64,000 nucleotides of DNA from Pseudomonas sp. P5_109 (GTDB lineage: Bacteria > Pseudomonadota > Gammaproteobacteria > Pseudomonadales > Pseudomonadaceae): assembly GCF_034009455.1 (NCBI RefSeq), contig NZ_CP125380.1, positions 6,892,179 to 6,956,178 of the forward strand, read 5' to 3'. The stretch's first letter is position 1, and each line of letters starts with the position of its first letter. The notes beneath the pieces were generated by a model. That model was not told where the DNA came from. It saw only the letters and a list, made by a program, of their open reading frames with translations, and made no database searches. This document shows, one piece after another, positions 16,992 through 25,481 of this stretch. The position numbers and the translations under genes were made by a program.

Positions 16992-17885
16992 ATGAGTACG
17001 CCGACCATGATCCAGATCACCTTGCCCGATGGTTCATTGCGTGAGTACGACCAACCGCTGTCCGTACATGAAGTGGCCGCCAGCATCGGCCCTGACCTGG
17101 CCAGCGCTGCCGTAGCGGGCCGGGTCAATGGTGTACTGGTGGACTGCGAATACATGATCGAGGCGGATGCCCGGGTCAGCATTGTCACCCCCCGGGAGCC
17201 GGACGGCCTGGAGATCCTTCGCCGCTCCTGTGCCTTGATGCTGGCCATGGCGGTCAAGCAACTCCACCCGCATGCACAAATGCGCGCGGGCAAGGAGTTG
17301 GGCGATGGTTTCTTTTACGAGTTTTCCGTCGAGCGCCCCCTGACTCCGGCTGACTTGCCCCTCATCGAAGCGCGCATGCAATCACTGGCTGCGACCAATC
17401 ACTCGATCCGCCGCCGACCTCATCGTGAAGAGATTCCGCTGTATCGACTGGGGGACACCGAGTACCAGAGCCATGGACCGCATGTCCCCACCACCAAGGT
17501 CTTGCAGGCGTTTGCCCTCGATCACATCAGCGGCACACTGCAACAACGGATCTACGGCACCTGCTGGTCCAGCCACCAGGAACTGCAACAATGGAGCGTT
17601 CCGCCCCACGTGGTCGTCGTGAGCATGGATGACCGTCAGGCGACTTATGCGCAAGCGGTGACCGATTCCTTGCGCCAACGAGGCGTGCGCGCCAAGGCCG
17701 ACCTGCGTAACGAAAAAGTCCGCTACAAGATTCGCCAGCACAGCCAGACGGTGCCTTACCTAGTGGTGGTTGGCGAAAAAGAACAGGCTGGGGGGTTTGT
17801 CAGTGTGCGCAGTCGCACGGGGGAGGATTTTGGCCGGATGGCTGTCGAGGCGGCTTGTGAGTGGTTGAGTCAGCCGGGGATCTAG
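16992..17885 (+). CDS. Threonyl-tRNA synthetase-like protein lacking the catalytic core
   Basis: 297 residues against about 640 for ThrRS. Domains in order: TGS (about 5-66), the N2/editing-domain region (about 72-200, from LEILRRSC to LQQRIYGTCW), then directly the C-terminal anticodon-binding domain (about 204-295, VPPHVVVVSM to AACEWL). The whole class II aminoacylation core (motifs 1-3 and its zinc ligands) is missing. The editing-site residues also differ: positions matching E. coli His73, His77 and Cys182 are Arg78, Leu82 and Ser160, and only the last His (His164) remains. It cannot charge tRNA by itself and probably cannot edit in the usual way. The reading frame is intact. Last gene of the Zur-linked operon. 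Confidence 0.85.
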   Translation: MSTPTMIQITLPDGSLREYDQPLSVHEVAASIGPDLASAAVAGRVNGVLVDCEYMIEADARVSIVTPREPDGLEILRRSCALMLAMAVKQLHPHAQMRAGKELGDGFFYEFSVERPLTPADLPLIEARMQSLAATNHSIRRRPHREEIPLYRLGDTEYQSHGPHVPTTKVLQAFALDHISGTLQQRIYGTCWSSHQELQQWSVPPHVVVVSMDDRQATYAQAVTDSLRQRGVRAKADLRNEKVRYKIRQHSQTVPYLVVVGEKEQAGGFVSVRSRTGEDFGRMAVEAACEWLSQPGI

Positions 17886-17903
17886 GACGGCTGGAAGGAC
17901 GCC

Positions 17904-17975
17904 TTCGCGAGCAAGCCCACACACTGGTTTTGTGAACGCCATAGATCCAGTGTGGGAGCGGGCTGGCTCGCGAAG
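17904..17975. repeat. REP doublet (one arm degenerate)
   Basis: TTCGCGAGCAAGCCC at 17904-17918 and inverted GGGAGCGGGCTGGCTCGCGAA ending at 17975 (one base differs from the usual core). It lies between the convergent ThrRS-like and DUF3617 stops. Confidence 0.9.
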
Positions 17976-17986
17976 CTTTTAAAATT

Positions 17987-18508
17987 TTAGGCTCGCGGCT
18001 TCACAGTGCCGCAATCCTGCCCCAACCAGACCGCACGGGATTCGAGGCTGCCCTTCTGCTGAATGCCGGTAGCATTGAACGTCCCGTTGACCTTGGTGGT
18101 GAATTCACGATCGCTGAGGAATGTCGCCACGCCCGCACCCTGGGCTTTCGGGCAGCTGAAGCGGAACTTCCACTGATTGCCGGAGCGATCGGTGATTTCC
18201 TGTTTGCAGCCCGACTGCGGATCGGTCAGCGGAATGTTGTCGGTCTTGACCTGCTCCGGGGTCAGGCACGCCCGGATCCCTTTGCCGCCCATGGTGATGC
18301 CCTGTTTTTCCAGCATTGCACGCTGCTCAGGGGTCATCTGGCTCTGGAGCTGCCCGAGGATCAATTGCAGGTCGGGCATATTCTGCTCATCGACCTTCAT
18401 GTTGCTCGTGGTCAGCTCCCACAATCCCGGTTGCAGCATTTGCGCATGAGCCGCCACAGGAAGTGCCAAACCCAGTGCCATGGCCAAACCCAGCAGACGA
18501 ACGTTCAT
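17987..18508 (-). CDS. DUF3617 family periplasmic protein
   Basis: 173 residues. Signal peptide MNVRLLGLAMALGLALPVAAHA. The mature part follows the DUF3617 pattern: MLQPGLWELTTSN at the start, a helix rich in Gln (LILGQLQSQMTPEQRAML), then Cys-containing beta region (RACLTPEQVK, SGCKQEIT, RFSCPKAQG) and a closing Cys near the end. Function unknown. AGGAGT ribosome site seven bases before ATG 18508. Confidence 0.88.
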   Translation of the reverse strand: MNVRLLGLAMALGLALPVAAHAQMLQPGLWELTTSNMKVDEQNMPDLQLILGQLQSQMTPEQRAMLEKQGITMGGKGIRACLTPEQVKTDNIPLTDPQSGCKQEITDRSGNQWKFRFSCPKAQGAGVATFLSDREFTTKVNGTFNATGIQQKGSLESRAVWLGQDCGTVKPRA

Positions 18509-18640
18509 CGAGTAACTCCTGATCAGTAGTGGCCGTTAGACGTCAGCCGCAGGCTTCGGTTCATGGGCCAATTAATTAGCGACATTCTGCACGGAACATG
18601 GTCTGTTAAGCACTGAATCTTCAGGAGCAAGGCAGCCCCC

Positions 18641-20080
18641 ATGGATTACTTCGGACCGCATATTTTCGGTTATACCATCGCCCTGTTGCACTCGCTGGGC
18701 ATGATCGCGGCCATACACGCCGTGTTGACCGTCCGTACCGCCCAAGGCTCTATCGCCTGGGCCCTGTCGCTGTTTTTCATCCCTTATTTCACGCTGATCC
18801 CCTACCTGGTGTTCGGCCGCAGCACATTCGATGGCTACATCAAGGCCCGGCGGCAGGCGAACGAGGAGATGCGCAAGGCCGTTTCCGAACTCAACTGGCG
18901 ACCCTGGGTGGAAGAAGCACTCACTGCCCGCGCCTCCTCGGCGTATGCCTCACTCAGGGCGATGCCCAAGCTCGGACGCATGCCGTGCCTGGCCAATAAC
19001 GAGATGCGGCTGTTGATCAACGGCCAGTCGACGTTCGAGGCCATTTTCGAGGCCATCAGCCAGGCGAAAGAAGCCGTACTGATCCAGTTTTTCATCGTTC
19101 ACGACGACCGCCTCGGCCAACGCCTGCAAACCCTGCTGTTGAAGAAAGCCGCCGAAGGCGTGGCGATTTACCTGTTGTATGACCGAATTGGCAGCCACTC
19201 CCTGCCCCACGGCTACGTGCAGGCCTTGCGCGATGGCGGAGTCGAGGTCAAAGCCTTTGCCACTCGCAGTGGCTGGCTCAATCGCTTTCAGGTGAACTTC
19301 CGCAACCACCGCAAGATAGTGGTGGTGGACGGCATTATCGGCTTCGTCGGCGGGCACAACGTCGGTGACGAATACATGGGCGAGAAACCACCCCTGGCCC
19401 CCTGGCGCGATACCCACGTACAAGTACGCGGGCCAGTGGTGGCGTGCATGCAGGAGTCTTTCGCCGAAGACTGGTTCTGGGTCGCTCGTGCACTGCCGCC
19501 GCTGATCCTGCCCGAGGTTTATCCGGAGGACGGCGTGCTGTGCCAACTCCTCGCCAGCGGACCGGCCGATGCCTACGAAACCTGTTCATTGTTCTTTGTC
19601 GAAGCCATCCATGCAGCGACCGAACGGGTGTGGATAACCAGCCCGTATTTCATCCCCGACGAAGCCGTATTCGCTGCGTTGCGCCTGGCGGTATTGCGCG
19701 GTGTAGATGTGCGCCTGTTGTTGCCGTCACGGCCCGACCATCGAATCGTCTACGCCGCCTCCAGCCTCTATGCCTTCGAGGCGGTGCGCGCGGGTGTACG
19801 GGTATTCCGTTACCAACCCGGCTTCCTGCACCAGAAAGTGGTGTTGATCGATAGCGAAATCAGCGCCATCGGCAGCGCCAATATGGACAACCGTTCGTTC
19901 CGGCTGAATTTCGAAGTGATGTTGCTGACCGTCGACAGCGCGTTCGCCGCCGAGGTGGAACAGATGCTCAACGATGACTTCGCCAATGCCCACGAAATCG
20001 CCAAAGAAGAAGGCCGGGACACCCGCCGCGTCCAACAGGTCGGCATGCGGGTCGCCCGGCTTATTTCACCGATTCTTTAG
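18641..20080 (+). CDS. clsA: Cardiolipin synthase A
   Basis: 479 residues. Joins two phosphatidylglycerol molecules into cardiolipin and glycerol at the inner membrane. Two N-terminal membrane segments (about 8-26 and 38-57) with the phospholipase_N type start, then two PLD domains each with an HKD motif: [12 protein letters not shown] in the first and [12 protein letters not shown] in the second. Length fits ClsA (about 480). AGGAG-type site (CAGGAGCAAGG) before ATG 18641. Its stop overlaps the convergent cfa stop by four bases; both genes shape membrane lipids. Confidence 0.95.
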   Translation: MDYFGPHIFGYTIALLHSLGMIAAIHAVLTVRTAQGSIAWALSLFFIPYFTLIPYLVFGRSTFDGYIKARRQANEEMRKAVSELNWRPWVEEALTARASSAYASLRAMPKLGRMPCLANNEMRLLINGQSTFEAIFEAISQAKEAVLIQFFIVHDDRLGQRLQTLLLKKAAEGVAIYLLYDRIGSHSLPHGYVQALRDGGVEVKAFATRSGWLNRFQVNFRNHRKIVVVDGIIGFVGGHNVGDEYMGEKPPLAPWRDTHVQVRGPVVACMQESFAEDWFWVARALPPLILPEVYPEDGVLCQLLASGPADAYETCSLFFVEAIHAATERVWITSPYFIPDEAVFAALRLAVLRGVDVRLLLPSRPDHRIVYAASSLYAFEAVRAGVRVFRYQPGFLHQKVVLIDSEISAIGSANMDNRSFRLNFEVMLLTVDSAFAAEVEQMLNDDFANAHEIAKEEGRDTRRVQQVGMRVARLISPIL

Positions 20081-21261
20081 AGATAGATATCGTCGCGGGT
20101 CCAAGGCAGTTCATGACTGCCATCGGCGTGGGCCTTCACCGCGAGAATCTGGTGCAGGTTGATCCAGCCGCGCGCGAACGCGTAGGCGCAACCGGCCAGG
20201 TACAGCCGCCAGATGCGCAGGGCTTGTTCCGGTACCAGTTTGGAAGCCGCTTCCAGATTGTCTTCCAGGCGTTCGCTCCAGTGATCGAGGGTGCGCGCGT
20301 AGTGCAGGCGCAAGCTTTCGACGTCGACGATTTCCAGCCCGGCCTCACTGATCTCCGCAGAGATCATCGACAGGTGCGGCAGTTCGCCGTTGGGGAACAC
20401 GTATTTCTCGATGAAGTCACCGGCACCGCGTCCCACCGGACGGCCGTCGGTGTACTTGGCCGTAATCCCGTGGTTCATCACCAGGCCGCCCTCTTTCACC
20501 GCGCCGAACAGGGTCTTGCAGTACTCGGCCAGATTGGCGTGGCCGACGTGTTCGAACATGCCGACGCTGACTACTTTGTCAAAACGACCATCCTGCGGCA
20601 GGTCGCGATAGTCGAGCAGTTGCAGTTCGATCAGGTCCTCCAGGCCCTCCGCTTTAACGCGTTCCCGGGCCAGGGCCAACTGCTCTTTGCTGAGGGTGAT
20701 ACCGAACACTTTCGCGCCAAACTCGCGCGCCGCAAAACGCGCCAATCCACCCCAACCGCAACCCACATCCAGCAAATACTCGCCGGGCTGCAGGCGCAGC
20801 TTGCGGCACAGATGACGGAACTTGGCTTGCTGGGCCTGTTCAAGGCTTTCACTGCCAGTCTCGAAGTAAGCGCAGGAGTACGCCATGTCGCTGTCGAGCC
20901 ACAGTTGATAGAACTCGTTGGACAGGTCGTAGTGGTAGGAAATCGCCTTGGCGTCCATCTCTTTATCGTGGGCGCTGCGAACAGGCTGATTGTCGTCGTC
21001 CTCATTCAGCAACGCCTGGCTCCATTCATCACAGACGCGGATCACGTCGCTGATGGAGCCTTCAAGTTCCAGCTTGCCTTCGACAAATGCAGCGCCGAGG
21101 GCATCCAAGCTTGGGTGGGTAAACTGGGTGACCATTTGCGGGTCCTTGACCACAATCGTGACGCTAGGCGTCGGCCCCAGATTGAATTCATGGCCGTCCC
21201 AGAGTCTCAAGCGAAGCGGTAATTGCAGATTCTGTAAGGCCGGTGGTAGTTGCGCGAGCAT
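20077..21261 (-). CDS. cfa: Cyclopropane-fatty-acyl-phospholipid synthase
   Basis: 394 residues. Adds a methylene from S-adenosylmethionine across the double bond of phospholipid acyl chains, usually on entry to stationary phase. SAM site [16 protein letters not shown] (about residues 164-179), the substrate region [10 protein letters not shown], and [11 protein letters not shown] are present. The N-terminal lipid-binding domain (about 1-90) is complete. ATG 21261. The 217-base gap to hmtA holds a palindrome (21320-21340) that may be part of its promoter. Confidence 0.93.
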   Translation of the reverse strand: MLAQLPPALQNLQLPLRLRLWDGHEFNLGPTPSVTIVVKDPQMVTQFTHPSLDALGAAFVEGKLELEGSISDVIRVCDEWSQALLNEDDDNQPVRSAHDKEMDAKAISYHYDLSNEFYQLWLDSDMAYSCAYFETGSESLEQAQQAKFRHLCRKLRLQPGEYLLDVGCGWGGLARFAAREFGAKVFGITLSKEQLALARERVKAEGLEDLIELQLLDYRDLPQDGRFDKVVSVGMFEHVGHANLAEYCKTLFGAVKEGGLVMNHGITAKYTDGRPVGRGAGDFIEKYVFPNGELPHLSMISAEISEAGLEIVDVESLRLHYARTLDHWSERLEDNLEAASKLVPEQALRIWRLYLAGCAYAFARGWINLHQILAVKAHADGSHELPWTRDDIYL

Positions 21262-21319
21262 GGATAACCCCCTTGTTTCAGACGTCTGAACAGAGGGTAG
21301 ACCATCTTTGAAAAATAGC

Positions 21320-21340
21320 TGGCTATCGAATTAATAGCCA
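21320..21340. promoter_or_regulatory. Inverted repeat upstream of cfa
   Basis: TGGCTAT-cgaatta-ATAGCCA, a perfect 7-bp inverted repeat with a 7-base spacer, 59 bases before the cfa start. It could be an operator or a leader hairpin; no known binding protein is assigned. The rest of 21262-21478 shows nothing definite. Confidence 0.4.
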
Positions 21341-21478
21341 TTTTCAATGATTCGCGACGCCTAGACTTGCCGCCGCGAATGCACAAAATGATGTGCCCTC
21401 ATTTCCAATGACTACGAACCGGGCGCACAGTTCTAAAAATTTGAAACCCCGTGATTGCCCGATTTAGAGCATTCGCCT

Positions 21479-23389
21479 TCAAACTTCGTCCTTGAGCTTG
21501 AGCAACGGCTCCTGAAACCGCAGCAAACGACCGGCATTACCCAACACCAACAAGGTGCTGAGGTTATGCAGCAATGCCGCAATCATCGCCCCGGCAGCAC
21601 CGAGCCAGCCGAACGCGGCGAAGGCCACAATGGCCAGGGTCCAGCCCAGGCCGATGATCACGTTGACCTGCAATGTCTGGCGGCACTGCCGACTCAGGCG
21701 CACGCAGGTGCCGAGGCGGCGCAGGTCGCTGCCGATCAACACGATGTCTGCCGATGCCAGGGCGATGTCTGCACCGCCTGCGCCCATGGCCACACCGACC
21801 ACGCCAGCCTTGAGGGCCAGGGAGTCGTTGATGCCATCGCCGACCACCATCGGCCGGAAGCCGCTGTCGATTTCCTTGAGCACGCGGTTCAGCTTGTCTT
21901 CGGGCAGGGCTTGCGCTTCGACGTCGCTGATCCCGACATCCCGGGCGAGCGTTTGCGCAACGCTGTGCCGGTCACCGGTGAGCAACAACTGACGACCCAA
22001 TCCGAGGTCGCGCAATTCACCCAAGGCAAACTGCGCTTCGGGTTTGACGCTGTCGGCCAACAACAGCCACGCGAGGAATTCACCATTGAGCGCGAGCCCG
22101 GCAATCGGACCGTCGTGATCGGGAACCGCCGTTGTGCTGATGCCCAATTGCGCGAACAACTCCGGCCGGCCAAGCGCCGCTTCGCCCTGCCCGGTCATCG
22201 CCACCACACCCAGACCCTGGCGCTCATGAATGTCAGACAGCAGCAGGAAATGCTCCTGGGTCACCAACCCCGCGAGCGCTCGGCTGACCGGGTGACTGCT
22301 GGCCGAACCAAGGCTGGCAGCGAGCGCCAGGACATGGCTGCGATCCTCCAGCGGACTGTCGATGGATTGCAGGCGCAGGGTGCCGAAGGTCAGCGTTCCG
22401 GTCTTGTCGACCACCAGCGAAGTCAGGTCCGCCAACTCTTCGAGGAAGGCAGAGCTGCGGATCAGAATCCCGTGGCGTGCCGCTACCGCCACCCCGGCAA
22501 TTGCCGTGGCCGGTGCCGACAACACCAGTGCACAAGGACAGGCCGCCACCAACACCGCGAGCATCGCCTGCGCGTTGTTGGTGATGAACCAGGTTACGGC
22601 CGCCAGCAGCAACACCAGCACCATATAGCTGCCGGCGTAACGCTCCAGCAGACGAGTGATTGGCGGCTTCGAACGTTCGGCGTTCTGCATCAGCGCGATG
22701 ACTTTGCCGAGGGTCGATTCCTGGCCTGTGCGGGTCACTTCGATTCGCAGCAGACCGTCGAGGTTGATCGCCCCGCCAAACACCGACATGCCGACGCCCG
22801 CCTCCATCGGTACCGATTCGCCGGTTATGGAGGCGGTGTCCAGACTTGCCTGACCGGACAACACCCGGCCATCCGCCGGCACCCGGTCACCGGCCCGCAC
22901 CTCGACCAGATCGCCGGCCTTGAGCGTGCCGTTGTCGACTTCGATGATGGAGCCGTCCGCCTGCACCTTGCGTGCGTGACTGCGGGTCAGTTTGCCGAGG
23001 GCGTGAATGGCTTCCTGGGAGCCGATCACGCTGCGCTCCTCCAGCACGTGGCCGAAGATCATGATGATCGGCAACAGCGCCGCCGTCAGCAGGTCCCCGG
23101 TAGCCCACGCACCCAGCATGGCCAGGGCAATCAATTGATCGGTAATGCCGTGCAGGCTCGGATAACGCAGGCTGTACCAGGCCGAACGCATGACTGGCAC
23201 AGCGACCAGCAACGAGGCAAACCCAAGCAACAATTGACTGACACCCGTTTGCTCCGGCGCCAGCCATCGCCAGATCAAGCCGAGCGCAAGAAGGCCCAAC
23301 GCGAGCATGGCCAGTGTCAGTTGACGCGCGGCGCGGCGCTGTTCGGCCGAAGACAACAGGCTCGGTGCAGCGGCGGTTTGAGCAGTCAT
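21479..23389 (-). CDS. hmtA: P1B-type heavy-metal ATPase, HmtA-like
   Basis: 636 residues. Metal-translocating P-type ATPase. Motifs: TGES (189-192), CPC in membrane helix (284-286), phosphorylation DKTGT (328-332), the P1B SSHP His-Pro locus, and GDGIND hinge. There is no N-terminal HMA or His-rich metal domain; the first residues lead straight into membrane helices. Length and the SPFH neighbours match P. aeruginosa PA2435 (HmtA), reported as a zinc/copper importer, although most CPC ATPases export. Last gene of a four-gene operon; its ATG overlaps the preceding stop by four bases. Direction of transport is inferred from the match, not from the sequence. A plain Zn/Cd exporter (ZntA/CadA type) is the alternative. 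Confidence 0.75.
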   Translation of the reverse strand: MTAQTAAAPSLLSSAEQRRAARQLTLAMLALGLLALGLIWRWLAPEQTGVSQLLLGFASLLVAVPVMRSAWYSLRYPSLHGITDQLIALAMLGAWATGDLLTAALLPIIMIFGHVLEERSVIGSQEAIHALGKLTRSHARKVQADGSIIEVDNGTLKAGDLVEVRAGDRVPADGRVLSGQASLDTASITGESVPMEAGVGMSVFGGAINLDGLLRIEVTRTGQESTLGKVIALMQNAERSKPPITRLLERYAGSYMVLVLLLAAVTWFITNNAQAMLAVLVAACPCALVLSAPATAIAGVAVAARHGILIRSSAFLEELADLTSLVVDKTGTLTFGTLRLQSIDSPLEDRSHVLALAASLGSASSHPVSRALAGLVTQEHFLLLSDIHERQGLGVVAMTGQGEAALGRPELFAQLGISTTAVPDHDGPIAGLALNGEFLAWLLLADSVKPEAQFALGELRDLGLGRQLLLTGDRHSVAQTLARDVGISDVEAQALPEDKLNRVLKEIDSGFRPMVVGDGINDSLALKAGVVGVAMGAGGADIALASADIVLIGSDLRRLGTCVRLSRQCRQTLQVNVIIGLGWTLAIVAFAAFGWLGAAGAMIAALLHNLSTLLVLGNAGRLLRFQEPLLKLKDEV

Positions 23390-24444
23390 TGTGCAGCTCC
23401 CTGAATGATCAGGCGGGAATCGTCTTTGGGATCGACCGTAGTGACCGATCCGGCCTGGCCGAGAATTTTCGGCATGCGCTCACGGTAAATCCGCAGCAAC
23501 ATTTGCGGATCAGTGCCTTGCTGTTGTGCCTTGGCCAGGCTCAACACCGTGGCCGTGTCAGCTGACGCTTTGGCCAGTCGTTCACTCGCCTGGGCATGGG
23601 CTACCTGCAGCGTGCGGTCGGCTTGTTCGTTGGCAGTCTGCGTCAGCTTCTCGGCTTCAGTGCGCGCATTGGCGACGGATTTATCGGCTTGCTGGCTGGC
23701 CGTCAGTACCGCGTTGAAAGCGTTCACCGCCGGACTGGGCAAGCTCGATTGCACATCGACCCGCGCCACTTCGATCCCCAGTCCCTGCCCCGTCGCCGTG
23801 AGTTCAGCAAGACGCTGGTTGATGCCCTGCACCAGATCGCCTCGCAAGCGCTCGCGTCGTTCCGCCGCCTGACTGTCAGCGCCGATCAATTCCGGGCGAG
23901 CGACCAGGATAGTGTCCAGATCCCGTGCGGCGGTGAGTGCCACTGCGCTGCGAGTGACTAAGCGATCCAGTGCCGGCAACACATGTTCGCCTTGAAGCAC
24001 GAATGCGTAAGGTTCGGTGACTTTGTAGAAAACCCGAACATCGAGTTGCACCACACCGGCATCACCGGTTAACAGATAGCCGGAGCCGGCAAGGGCATCG
24101 CTGATGGGCGTGGCAAAACTGGCCACGCGATCGGCCTGTATTGCAGCATCGCTGCGTAACAGACTTTCCACCCGACGCTCGATGACCCGGTCCGCGGCCG
24201 GCAACAAAATCACCTGTTCAAAAGGTTGCGGCCAGGCCAGTAACAGCCCGGCATTCTGAATGCGATCCAGCGCACCGAAATGCAAAACCACCGCGCGATT
24301 TTGTGGATCGATCTGCCGCACATTGGAAAACGCCCACGCCAACGCCGCCAGTACTGTCACTGCGTACAGGGCAATAAACGCCAAGCGCCCGGCCTGAATC
24401 CAAGGGCTGCTCAACTCATTTGTTCCACGTGGAACCAAACTCAT
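23386..24444 (-). CDS. SPFH/band-7 membrane protein, HflC-like
   Basis: 352 residues. One N-terminal membrane segment (about 20-39) followed by an SPFH domain (from RQIDPQNRAVVLHFG) and a long Ala/Glu/Gln coiled coil (about 230-305). HflC/HflK normally form a large cage that holds FtsH; this copy is not next to hflX/hflK and is closer to the HmtA-linked type. Starts in a 4-base overlap with the gene upstream. A parS site covers codons 3-8. Probably forms a hetero-oligomer with the two SPFH proteins encoded before it and works with the ATPase after it (inference). Confidence 0.8.
   Translation of the reverse strand: MSLVPRGTNELSSPWIQAGRLAFIALYAVTVLAALAWAFSNVRQIDPQNRAVVLHFGALDRIQNAGLLLAWPQPFEQVILLPAADRVIERRVESLLRSDAAIQADRVASFATPISDALAGSGYLLTGDAGVVQLDVRVFYKVTEPYAFVLQGEHVLPALDRLVTRSAVALTAARDLDTILVARPELIGADSQAAERRERLRGDLVQGINQRLAELTATGQGLGIEVARVDVQSSLPSPAVNAFNAVLTASQQADKSVANARTEAEKLTQTANEQADRTLQVAHAQASERLAKASADTATVLSLAKAQQQGTDPQMLLRIYRERMPKILGQAGSVTTVDPKDDSRLIIQGAAQ
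24421..24436. other. parS centromere site inside the HflC-like gene
   Basis: TGTTCCACGTGGAACC, 15 of 16 matches to the parS palindrome. It lies in the first codons of the gene at 23386-24444 and encodes part of its N-terminus (VPRGTN). About 39 kb from oriC. Confidence 0.9.
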
Positions 24445-25481
24445 GGCTGCGATCCGGACTTGTTGTCGAGGCTCGGCGGACCGTCAACCAACACCCGGAA
24501 CGGTGCCGCGTCGGTGCGCAAAATCAGCTTGGTGCCCGGCGTCACCACCGTGCCCAAGGTGTCGAGGGAGCGCAACAGGTTGTAGAGCTGCGGTGATCCC
24601 GCGTAGGCGCGACCGTAAATCTGCGCGGCTTCGACGCGCGATTGCGCTTCGATATCTGCCGCTTTCACCGTGGCATCGGCCTGCACAATTCGCGCATCAC
24701 GTTCGGCGGCAGAACGAATTTGCGCGGCTTCACGCTTGCCGATGGCCGTGCGCTCAGTGGCGATGGTTTCACGCTCGGCGCGCATCCGGTCGACGGTCGC
24801 GGTGAGTGTCACCGAAGGCAGCGTCAGTCGTTCGATGCCGACCTGCAACACGCGCACGCCATAAGTGGTGAGCAACTGCTGATCAATTTGCTTGCGCAGT
24901 TGTGCTTCGAAATCGGCAATGCGTACCTGGCTGGCATCGGTATTCACCAGGTTCGCCAGATCAAAACTGCTGGCGGTGGTTTCCAGTGCGGAGCCGACAA
25001 AGGTACGAATCTGCCGCGCGGCTTCATCAGGTTGGTTCTGCACCGCGCGCATGAAACGTTGCACATTGTCCGGGTCGCCTTGCACCTGCCACGCCACGTA
25101 GGCCTGAACGATGATGCGCAAACCGTCCCGCGTGCCCACATCCTGCAAACCGCTGGACGTGGTGCGCAGTCGTAGATCCACCGGGATCGCCGCTTCGAAC
25201 GGTGCCGGCCAGCGCCAGCCCAGTCCCGGTTCCAGCAAGACTCGTGAAGGGTTGCCGAAGCGCGTGATCACCGTGGCTTCCCCCGAACGCACCTGCACCA
25301 GGCTCGCGGCGGCAACCGCAAACGCCACCAGCAATGCCGCCCACCCCATCCGACGCCATGGAAATGGACCGGCCTCCTGAGGATCGCCGTGGTGATGATG
25401 GTGATGGCCGTGGTGATGCCCACCATGGCCGTGATCGTGGCCAGCGTGGTCATCGTGATCGTGAATATGGGACTGGCTCAA
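24441..25481 (-). CDS. SPFH/band-7 protein, HflK-like, with His-rich N-terminus
   Basis: 346 residues. The first 31 residues contain 16 histidines interleaved with Asp and Gly, ending in a run of six His, a probable zinc or nickel buffer facing the cytoplasm. A membrane segment follows (about 46-64) and then the SPFH domain (from SGEATVITRFGNPSRVLLEPG) with an Ala/Glu-rich coiled coil (about 225-300). HflK of E. coli has a different, Gly/Gln-rich N-terminus, so the His tract is particular to this metal-linked group. Overlaps both neighbours by four bases. Partner of the HflC-like protein (inference). Confidence 0.82.
   Translation of the reverse strand: MSQSHIHDHDDHAGHDHGHGGHHHGHHHHHHGDPQEAGPFPWRRMGWAALLVAFAVAAASLVQVRSGEATVITRFGNPSRVLLEPGLGWRWPAPFEAAIPVDLRLRTTSSGLQDVGTRDGLRIIVQAYVAWQVQGDPDNVQRFMRAVQNQPDEAARQIRTFVGSALETTASSFDLANLVNTDASQVRIADFEAQLRKQIDQQLLTTYGVRVLQVGIERLTLPSVTLTATVDRMRAERETIATERTAIGKREAAQIRSAAERDARIVQADATVKAADIEAQSRVEAAQIYGRAYAGSPQLYNLLRSLDTLGTVVTPGTKLILRTDAAPFRVLVDGPPSLDNKSGSQP

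Noticed and set aside
17606..17613. CCACGTGG core inside the ThrRS-like gene as a third parS
   Set aside because: Only the 8-base core matches; the flanks (GCC.../TCG...) do not fit TGTT/AACA.
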